Shown: positions 1-5,068 of the stretch, in pieces
Layout: each line of letters opens with the position of its first letter
How positions within the stretch are numbered: position 1 is the first letter of the stretch
Assembly (NCBI GenBank): GCA_030633015.1
Contig: DAOVTR010000150.1
Coordinates: 1 to 5,068 of the forward strand
DNA from: Bdellovibrionales bacterium
GTDB lineage: Bacteria > Bdellovibrionota > Bacteriovoracia > Bacteriovoracales > Bacteriovoracaceae
Direction: 5' to 3'
DNA: 5,068 nucleotides
Made by a program: the position numbers and the translations under genes
Notes under the pieces: generated by a model
What the model was told of the DNA's origin: nothing
Database searches by the model: none
Seen by the model: the letters and a program-made list of their open reading frames with translations, nothing else

Positions 1-1796
1 AAACATATACTAAAAGTTTATCCGGCCTTAAAATTCCTAAAGTGTCACTTCCCAAATATAATGCTTGGGGCGATATTTTAAAATGGTCCCTACAAGAAAA
101 TGTACCAGGAGAATTCCCATTCACTTCTGGAGTCTTTCCCTTTAAACGAGAGGGAGAGGATCCAACAAGAATGTTTGCTGGAGAAGGAGGCCCTGAACGA
201 ACAAACAAACGTTTTCAGTATGTTTCTCTCGGACAACCGGCAAAAAGACTTTCAACTGCATTTGACTCTGTCACGCTATATGGTGAGAACCCTCAAATTA
301 GGCCAGATATTTATGGAAAAGTTGGTAACTCAGGAGTATCTATATGCTGCCTAGATGATGCAAAAAAACTATACTCTGGATTTAGACTTACAAATCCAAC
401 AACATCTGTTTCAATGACTATCAATGGCCCTGCTGCCATGATGGTTGGTTTTTATATGAATGCAGCAATTGATCAAGAGTGCGAAATTTATATAAAAGAA
501 AATGGACTTGAGCAAGAGACCTTAAAAAAAATAGACCAGCTATACAAATCAAAAAATATAAAAAGGCCCTCATACCAAGGTAATCTGCCAAATGGAAATG
601 ATGGTCTTGGTCTTATGCTATTGGGAATTACAGGAGATCAAGTTCTTCCTAATGATCTATATGAAAAAATTAAAACTGATACCATTAGTAAAGTACGAGG
701 AACAATTCAAGCTGATATTTTAAAAGAAGACCAAGGACAAAACACCTGCATCTTTTCGACTGAATTTGCCCTGAAATTAATGGGAGATATTCAACACTTT
801 TTTATTGAAAATAATATTAGAAATTTTTATTCTGTTTCAATATCTGGCTACCATATTGCAGAAGCTGGCGCCAATCCAATTACTCAACTTGCCTTAACCC
901 TTTCCAACGGTTTTACCTTCGTTGAATATTACCTCTCAAGAGGAATGGATATTAATAAATTTGCTCCCAATTTATCATTTTTCTTTTCCAATGGTATTGA
1001 TCCTGAATATGCTGTTATTGGTAGAGTTGCCCGTAGGATTTGGGCAAAAGCAATGAAAATAAAATATGAGGCTAACTCAAGATCTCAAATGCTTAAATAT
1101 CATATTCAAACTTCAGGACGATCTCTCCATGCCCAGGAAATTGATTTCAATGATATTAGAACAACCCTTCAAGCACTTTATGCAATCTATGATAACTGTA
1201 ACTCTCTTCATACCAATGCCTATGATGAGGCGATCACAACTCCAACAGAAGATTCTGTAAGAAGAGCAATTGCAATTCAATTAATTATTAATAAAGAACT
1301 GGGTCTCGCAAAAAATCAAAACCCAATGCAAGGTTCATTTATAATTGAGGAACTTACAAACCTCGTAGAAGAAGCTGTGCTTTTTGAATTTGAAAAGATC
1401 TCAGAAAGAGGTGGAGTTCTTGGTGCAATGGAAACCATGTACCAAAGAGGAAAAATCCAAGAAGAATCACTTCAATATGAAACACTAAAACACACCGGTG
1501 AGTACCCAATCATTGGTGTAAATACATTTCTATCTTCAAAAGGATCTCCCACAATAATTCCAAGTGAAGTAATTCGGGCCACAAAAGTTGAAAAAGATTA
1601 TCAAATTGAAATGTTAGATGAGTTCCATAATTTTAATAAAGATCAAGGAAAAATCCAGTTAGAAGAACTAGCACAATGTGCAAAAACAAATCAAAATATT
1701 TTTGAAAAACTAATGGACGTTACAAAACATTGCTCTCTAGGACAAATCACAAGTACGCTTTATAAAGTAGGCGGACAATATAGAAGGAATATGTAA
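1..1796 (+). CDS. icmF: Fused isobutyryl-CoA mutase IcmF, C-terminal mutase half (5'-truncated by window edge)
   Basis: Adenosylcobalamin-dependent cytosolic enzyme that interconverts isobutyryl-CoA and n-butyryl-CoA by a radical 1,2-rearrangement. The frame is open from base 3 with no stop, so 597 residues are visible and the start lies upstream. Known IcmF proteins are about 1,090 residues: B12-binding domain, MeaI-type G-protein chaperone, linker, then the mutase barrel. The visible part begins in the linker (SLSGLKIPK) and runs through the barrel to the typical C-terminus GGQYRRNM. Motifs include [20 protein letters not shown] (bases 129-188), [23 protein letters not shown] (His codon 852-854) and [17 protein letters not shown]. 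The substrate-selecting positions are Phe (174-176) and Gln (738-740), the isobutyryl-CoA pair; methylmalonyl-CoA mutases have Tyr and Arg. No B12 domain follows the barrel, as expected for IcmF and unlike MutB. The GTG at 42 lies inside conserved linker sequence and is not the start. Only the upstream domains are unverified. Confidence 0.93.
   Translation, partial: TYTKSLSGLKIPKVSLPKYNAWGDILKWSLQENVPGEFPFTSGVFPFKREGEDPTRMFAGEGGPERTNKRFQYVSLGQPAKRLSTAFDSVTLYGENPQIRPDIYGKVGNSGVSICCLDDAKKLYSGFRLTNPTTSVSMTINGPAAMMVGFYMNAAIDQECEIYIKENGLEQETLKKIDQLYKSKNIKRPSYQGNLPNGNDGLGLMLLGITGDQVLPNDLYEKIKTDTISKVRGTIQADILKEDQGQNTCIFSTEFALKLMGDIQHFFIENNIRNFYSVSISGYHIAEAGANPITQLALTLSNGFTFVEYYLSRGMDINKFAPNLSFFFSNGIDPEYAVIGRVARRIWAKAMKIKYEANSRSQMLKYHIQTSGRSLHAQEIDFNDIRTTLQALYAIYDNCNSLHTNAYDEAITTPTEDSVRRAIAIQLIINKELGLAKNQNPMQGSFIIEELTNLVEEAVLFEFEKISERGGVLGAMETMYQRGKIQEESLQYETLKHTGEYPIIGVNTFLSSKGSPTIIPSEVIRATKVEKDYQIEMLDEFHNFNKDQGKIQLEELAQCAKTNQNIFEKLMDVTKHCSLGQITSTLYKVGGQYRRNM
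1783..1788 (+). promoter_or_regulatory. Ribosome binding site for the DUF6125-type gene
   Basis: GAAGGA lies inside the last codons of icmF, 11 nt before the ATG at 1800. The spacing is slightly long. With only 3 bp between the icmF stop and this ATG, translation is probably coupled to icmF by terminating ribosomes. Confidence 0.5.
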
Positions 1797-1799
1797 ACA

Positions 1800-2531
1800 A
1801 TGACTAATCCCAAGAGTGACAAAGTAAAATTACTATTTGATTTATTTAACAGAACCATGTTTCATCACGTAATGTGGTTTAGCGAAGTAAAAAGGCAGCT
1901 TGGTGATGAGCAAGCCTACGAAATTTTCAATGAAGTTTATGATAAAACTTTAAAAAATCAAATGGGTAGAATATGTAAAACATTAGATATAAAACAAATT
2001 GATGGTCTTCCTGCTCCCTTATTAGATTTGGAAGATGAAAAGCTTGATGAACTTATTAAAGCATCATCAATTAACTGGCTTGCCAACGATGGTATATGGT
2101 TTCAAGGTGTAGAGTTTAAAAGTCATATGTTTGATGCAAAAAGATGTAATGATTCGTGTTGGGCACAGTTTTCTCCATTTGAAGCGGAGTCAATCAAAAA
2201 ACTTTTAAAACTTCCTAAGTCACCAGGACTTGATGGACTTAAAAAGGCCTTTCAATTTAGATTATACGCATTTATAAATGAGCAGAGCTTTGTCGAAGAA
2301 ACAGATAATAGCTTTATTTTTCAAATGAATAAGTGCCGAGTGCAAACGGCCAGACAGCGAAAAAGCTTAGATGATTATCCATGTAAGTCTGCAGGAGTGG
2401 TAGAATATGCAACATTCGCATCTACAATTGATAAAAGAATAAAAACTGAATGTATTGGATGTCCTCCAGATGAACATCCCAAAGAGTGGTTTTGTGCCTG
2501 GAAATTCACAATCGATTCAATAAAAGAATAA
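1800..2531 (+). CDS. DUF6125-type cysteine-rich cytosolic protein, function unknown
   Basis: 243 residues, no signal peptide or membrane segment, so probably cytosolic. From memory, residues about 90-238 match the DUF6125 pattern: NWLANDGIWFQGVE (92-105), DSCWAQFSPFEAE (118-130), GLKKAFQFRLYAFIN (146-160), CRVQTARQRKSL (179-190), CKSAGVVEY (195-203) and CIGCPPDEHP (218-227) followed by EWFCAW. I know of no assigned biochemical function for the family. Eight cysteines are present (59, 116, 120, 179, 195, 218, 221, 232); the C-x2-C at 218-221 with 179, 195 and 232 could form a metal or Fe-S site, but that is inference. The first 85 residues precede the usual family core and may be a diverged copy of its first part (WF at 26-27 against 100-101). 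The gene starts 3 bp after icmF and ends 20 bp before resB. Distant kinship to the L-2-amino-thiazoline-4-carboxylate hydrolase-like families is possible but not shown. Family assignment is fairly sure; role is unknown. Confidence 0.82.
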   Translation: MTNPKSDKVKLLFDLFNRTMFHHVMWFSEVKRQLGDEQAYEIFNEVYDKTLKNQMGRICKTLDIKQIDGLPAPLLDLEDEKLDELIKASSINWLANDGIWFQGVEFKSHMFDAKRCNDSCWAQFSPFEAESIKKLLKLPKSPGLDGLKKAFQFRLYAFINEQSFVEETDNSFIFQMNKCRVQTARQRKSLDDYPCKSAGVVEYATFASTIDKRIKTECIGCPPDEHPKEWFCAWKFTIDSIKE

Positions 2532-2532
2532 T
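2505..2532 (+). promoter_or_regulatory. Possible weak sigma70-type internal promoter before resB
   Basis: TTCACA (2505-2510) and AATAAT (2527-2532) each match the -35 and -10 consensus at five of six positions, with a 16-nt spacer. Transcription would start near 2539 and leave a leader of only about 13 nt containing the ribosome binding site. In DNA this AT-rich such matches occur often by chance, and the site overlaps the end of the upstream gene. If real, it would let resB-ccsA be expressed independently of icmF. Confidence 0.2.
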
Positions 2533-2541
2533 TTTAATTAT

Positions 2542-2546
2542 AGGAA
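2542..2546 (+). promoter_or_regulatory. Ribosome binding site that fixes the resB start
   Basis: AGGAA sits 5 nt before the ATG at 2552. It lies in the 20-bp gap after the upstream stop and is the reason for choosing 2552 over the in-frame ATG at 2486, which has no comparable site and lies inside the preceding gene. Confidence 0.7.
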
Positions 2547-2551
2547 CAAAA

Positions 2552-4174
2552 ATGTCATTGTTACAACGCTTTTTTAACTCATTTTCTTGGACAAAAATAG
2601 AAAAAAATATTGGAAGTCTTAAAGCTGCAGTAATTTTAATTTCAACAATTACCCTCATTATGATTATTGGAACTTTTGTTGAAAGCTATTATGGAACAAA
2701 CTTTGCGGGAAGACTGATTTATAAATCAATTCCTTTCATGATTTTACAATTTTTTCTATTTCTTAGTATTACCTTTGCAACATTTTTAAGGTTACCATTT
2801 AAAAGAAAACTTTCAGGGTTTTATATTATCCACCTCGGACTAATTCTAATTGGAGTTGGAAGCTTTATTACATACTACTCAGGGATTGATGGCAGTATGA
2901 CTTTAACAAAAAACAATCCAAATCGAACCGTCTTGCTCTCTGAAGATCAATTAGTAATATCGAGACCAACTGCCAGCAAAAAAGTATTTTATACATTACC
3001 CAATAACGCATTTACAACAAATCTAAATGATCAATACGGACCGATCACTATAAAAAAGTATCTCCCCTTTTCTGAAAATAAATTCAAATGGATTACGCCT
3101 AGCTTTAATAACCACATTGGCCCTGCTTATCACTCTTCGCAATATCATATTAAAAGTAATGAAGTAGATCAAAGTTTTGTCTTTAGTCTTCATCCACAAG
3201 CCAAAGATTTTGGCGCCCAGATGGATTTTAATGGGTTTTCATTTATCTATCTTCCTGAACAATTAATTAAATGCTTTACAAGTAATAATCGATCTTCATT
3301 TGTTGCTTGGGATAGTCTTTCAATGTCGTGCCAAACCTCAAAAATTAAAAAACTAAAGTTCACTACCGACTCTAGCAATCGCAGAATGACAAGGGTCAAA
3401 TTTAAAAATAAGACTCTACAGTTTTTCCCTGACCATATCCCTTATCCTGTTGCTAGTGATTTTTCTTCTCTGGCACAATACCCTCTAAGGATTCTAACGA
3501 AGGAATTTTTCAATAGTAAACAAAATATTTTATTATTTGGAAAGACTGTCGCTTATAAACAAAGCGGAACTTGGCAAATAAAACAACTTTTTCCAAATAA
3601 AAGCCTATCTCTCCCTTGGATGGACTTAAAATTAAATACCCACTCAAATACACAGATTCCGTTTTTTATTCCTAAATATATTCTTCCAAGACAACAGTCA
3701 GGAAGAATTATTGTTGGAAATCAAAAAGCTCTTTTACTTGAGATCGGAGCACGTGAGTACTGGATTACAAATGGATCTTCTACGACTGTCACTGTAAATG
3801 GCGAGAAATATATATTTGAATTATCAAAGACAAATTTAAATTTACCATTTGAATTTAACTTAACACGATTTAAAATGGAAAAAAGTCCAGGAACAAACAT
3901 GCCTGCAAGTTATGAAAGTTTTGTACGACTTTTCACGGCAGAAGGTCTAGAACATCATCATATTTATATGAATCATCCTTTAAAAAAAGACTCCTTAACT
4001 TTTTATCAATCATCTTATTTTAAAACTCGAGATGGAAGTTTTGGATCCATATTAAGCGTCAATATTGATCCAGGTAGAGGTATTAAGTATTTCGGATCAC
4101 TTCTTCTCGTTCTGGGAGCTATTTTACATTACGTTATTATACGAAAAAGAAAAAAAATTTTGGAGCTAAAATGA
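2552..4174 (+). CDS. resB: Cytochrome c biogenesis protein ResB (CcsB/Ccs1), System II
   Basis: 540-residue inner-membrane protein that partners CcsA to deliver haem to the periplasm and attach it to CxxCH motifs of apocytochrome c. Hydrophobic segments lie at about 24-41, 61-79, 89-107 and 512-530, with a large periplasmic domain at about 108-511, the ResB arrangement. Family hallmarks are GSLKAAVILISTITLIMIIGTF at the first segment (20-42 region), FYIIHLGLILIGVGSF (90-105; His94 in the third segment), YMNHPLKKDSLTFYQSSYF (472-490) and SVNIDPGRGIKYFGSLLLVLG (502-522 region). His94 may correspond to a haem-related His of this family, which is inference. Unusual details are a His triplet at 468-470 and two cysteines (241, 260) in the periplasmic part. 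The start at 2552 is set by AGGAA 5 nt upstream. The stop overlaps the ccsA start (ATGA), indicating translational coupling. ResB is a separate protein here, not the fused CcsBA of epsilonproteobacteria and Bacteroidetes. Confidence 0.93.
   Translation: MSLLQRFFNSFSWTKIEKNIGSLKAAVILISTITLIMIIGTFVESYYGTNFAGRLIYKSIPFMILQFFLFLSITFATFLRLPFKRKLSGFYIIHLGLILIGVGSFITYYSGIDGSMTLTKNNPNRTVLLSEDQLVISRPTASKKVFYTLPNNAFTTNLNDQYGPITIKKYLPFSENKFKWITPSFNNHIGPAYHSSQYHIKSNEVDQSFVFSLHPQAKDFGAQMDFNGFSFIYLPEQLIKCFTSNNRSSFVAWDSLSMSCQTSKIKKLKFTTDSSNRRMTRVKFKNKTLQFFPDHIPYPVASDFSSLAQYPLRILTKEFFNSKQNILLFGKTVAYKQSGTWQIKQLFPNKSLSLPWMDLKLNTHSNTQIPFFIPKYILPRQQSGRIIVGNQKALLLEIGAREYWITNGSSTTVTVNGEKYIFELSKTNLNLPFEFNLTRFKMEKSPGTNMPASYESFVRLFTAEGLEHHHIYMNHPLKKDSLTFYQSSYFKTRDGSFGSILSVNIDPGRGIKYFGSLLLVLGAILHYVIIRKRKKILELK
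4150..4157 (+). repeat. A8 homopolymer, potential slippery site at the resB-ccsA junction
   Basis: Eight consecutive A residues read in the resB frame as A_AAA_AAA_A (Arg-Lys-Lys-Ile), fitting the form of a -1 slippery heptamer. The -1 frame from here is open through Asn-Phe-Gly-Ala-Lys straight into the ccsA ATG. No stimulatory hairpin is evident, and another in-frame A8 occurs within icmF at 524-531, so this may be chance. Confidence 0.25.
4162..4165 (+). promoter_or_regulatory. Ribosome binding site for ccsA
   Basis: GGAG, inside the last codons of resB, lies 5 nt before the ATG at 4171. With the ATGA stop-start overlap, it supports independent or coupled initiation of ccsA. Confidence 0.7.
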
Positions 4175-5068
4175 ATAAACTACTACTTATACCAATGCTA
4201 TTTTTTATAACGGGTATGGCCGATGCTAATAATACATATTTCTGTTCAGACAAATCAATTGAATCTATTCCTATTCAGCAAAATGGTAGAGTAAAGCCCC
4301 TATTAGTTCATGCAAGCGAAACCATAAAAATACTTTATGGAAAAGCAAAATTTAAAAATTTTTCTGCAATAGAAACATACTGCCTTCTATCTTTGAAGTC
4401 TTTTTCTGTCCCTATTCCCTTTACACTAAAAACAAGAATAGATCATATTGAAGTAAGAAAGTTACTCAACAATGAAGACAAATGGATGAATTATCCAAAA
4501 TTAATTTCTAACTTTAACCTCCTTAGAAATAAATATATGTCTTTAAAAATAAACAACTCATATAAAAAATCCATAGCAGTACTCCTTGACCGAATTTCCA
4601 TTTATCAAGATGTAACAAACGGAAGTAACTGGCTCTTGGCCGATCAAGTTCTAGGAAAGATTAGATGGATACCCCTAACAAATATTATAAACAGCAATGA
4701 TCTTCTTAATAACAGATCAATTGAAAAAATCTTAAAAACTAAAACTCTTTATATTCAAAAAACAAGTGATAAATATTTACTAGAAATTTTTTATGCTAAA
4801 TCACATCTTGTTGGCTGGGCACTACTTTTAACCATGTTGGCCATGGCATCTCTTATTCTCTTTAAAAACTTTAATATCGCTCTTGGGTTTTCAGTACTTA
4901 CTCTAATAAGTGAAATTTCTTTAATTATTTTAAGAGTAATGATTTCGGGACGTGCCCCTGTTACTAATATGTATGAAACCATGATCTTTTCAGGTCTTGG
5001 AGGGCTGATTTTAGCACTAGTTATTGGTCATTTTAAAAAAGATAAAATCATTGTACTAGTCGGCCTTG
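4171..5068 (+). CDS. ccsA: Cytochrome c biogenesis protein CcsA (ResC), N-terminal part, runs off the right edge
   Basis: Inner-membrane partner of ResB in System II cytochrome c maturation. The first 299 residues are visible with no stop before the edge. A short signal peptide or anchor (about 1-19, possible Ala-Asp-Ala cleavage site at 17-19) is followed by a periplasmic domain at about 20-210. It carries the IPIQQNGRVKPLLVHASETI motif (33-52), resembling the LPVQ-GR-KPLDTFARE pattern of long CcsA proteins. Hydrophobic segments follow at about 212-231, 236-258 and 271-287, with a fourth starting near 292. GRAPVTNMYETMIF (260-273) is the CcsA/CcmF-type motif between the second and third of these. 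The WWD haem-handling region and its flanking histidines should lie beyond the window. The ATG at 4171 overlaps the resB stop by 4 bp and has GGAG 5 nt upstream. Cys25 and Cys71 lie in the periplasmic domain. The long N-terminal domain separates it from short Bacillus-type CcsA. CcmF of System I is less likely given the adjacent resB. Confidence 0.9.
   Translation, partial: MNKLLLIPMLFFITGMADANNTYFCSDKSIESIPIQQNGRVKPLLVHASETIKILYGKAKFKNFSAIETYCLLSLKSFSVPIPFTLKTRIDHIEVRKLLNNEDKWMNYPKLISNFNLLRNKYMSLKINNSYKKSIAVLLDRISIYQDVTNGSNWLLADQVLGKIRWIPLTNIINSNDLLNNRSIEKILKTKTLYIQKTSDKYLLEIFYAKSHLVGWALLLTMLAMASLILFKNFNIALGFSVLTLISEISLIILRVMISGRAPVTNMYETMIFSGLGGLILALVIGHFKKDKIIVLVGL

Noticed and set aside
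42..44. GTG as the start of the mutase gene
   Set aside because: The frame is open upstream to the window edge, encodes conserved IcmF linker residues there, and no good ribosome binding site precedes this GTG.
100..354. Plus-strand open frame of 84 codons inside icmF
   Set aside because: It is out of frame within strongly conserved mutase sequence, with no family resemblance.
524..531. A8 run in icmF as a programmed frameshift site
   Set aside because: It lies in a variable linker-like region of an intact gene, with nothing to suggest an alternative product; used only as evidence that A8 runs arise by chance here.
1066..1260. Plus-strand open frame of 64 codons inside icmF
   Set aside because: It overlaps the conserved [14 protein letters not shown] region in another frame; a chance frame.
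2486..2551. Longer resB start at the ATG at 2486
   Set aside because: It would overlap the preceding gene by 46 bp with no ribosome binding site, and adds 22 residues unlike ResB; the ATG at 2552 has AGGAA 5 nt upstream.
4171..4245. CcsA N-terminus as a lipoprotein anchored at Cys25
   Set aside because: The residues before Cys25 do not form a lipobox, and the cysteine is too far from the hydrophobic stretch; an ordinary signal peptide with an Ala-x-Ala site fits better.
4791..4982. Minus-strand 63-codon open frame
   Set aside because: It is antisense to the conserved membrane segments of ccsA, has no recognisable product, and looks like a shadow of the real gene.

Overview
The window is an AT-rich stretch (G+C about one third by eye) of a bacterial chromosome. 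It is filled end to end with plus-strand genes: (1) the 3' part of a fused, B12-dependent isobutyryl-CoA mutase (icmF), (2) a cysteine-rich DUF6125-type protein of unknown function, (3) resB/ccsB and (4) the 5' part of ccsA, the two membrane proteins of System II (Ccs) cytochrome c maturation. Gene gaps are 3 bp, 20 bp and a 4-bp overlap. This looks like one transcription unit whose first promoter and terminator lie outside the window. No RNA gene, mobile element, CRISPR array or intrinsic terminator is visible, and no gene-free stretch exceeds 20 bp.

Organism: separate ResB and CcsA proteins, an IcmF, a DUF6125 protein and low G+C would fit a Gram-negative from the former deltaproteobacteria, for example the Bdellovibrionota/Bacteriovoracales. 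This is inference from gene content and composition only; no marker gene is present.

Layout: bases 1-1796 encode the substrate-binding (TIM-barrel) half of IcmF. The frame is open to the left edge, so the B12-binding and G-protein chaperone domains should lie upstream. The two positions that separate isobutyryl-CoA from methylmalonyl-CoA mutases carry Phe and Gln, the isobutyryl-CoA type. Bases 1800-2531 encode the DUF6125-type protein, with eight cysteines, five of them in conserved-looking C-terminal motifs. Bases 2552-4174 encode ResB (four membrane segments and a large periplasmic domain). Bases 4171-5068 encode the N-terminal part of a CcsA with a signal peptide and a roughly 190-residue periplasmic domain before its membrane core; the haem-handling WWD region lies beyond the right edge.

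How they work together: ResB and CcsA form the haem-export and cytochrome c synthase complex. IcmF is a cytosolic acyl-CoA isomerase, and no direct biochemical link to cytochrome c maturation is apparent. I see no clearly new system. The points most worth a second look are the unknown Cys-rich protein between the two modules, a possible internal duplication in it, and an in-frame A8 run just before the ccsA start from which a -1 shift would fuse ResB to CcsA.
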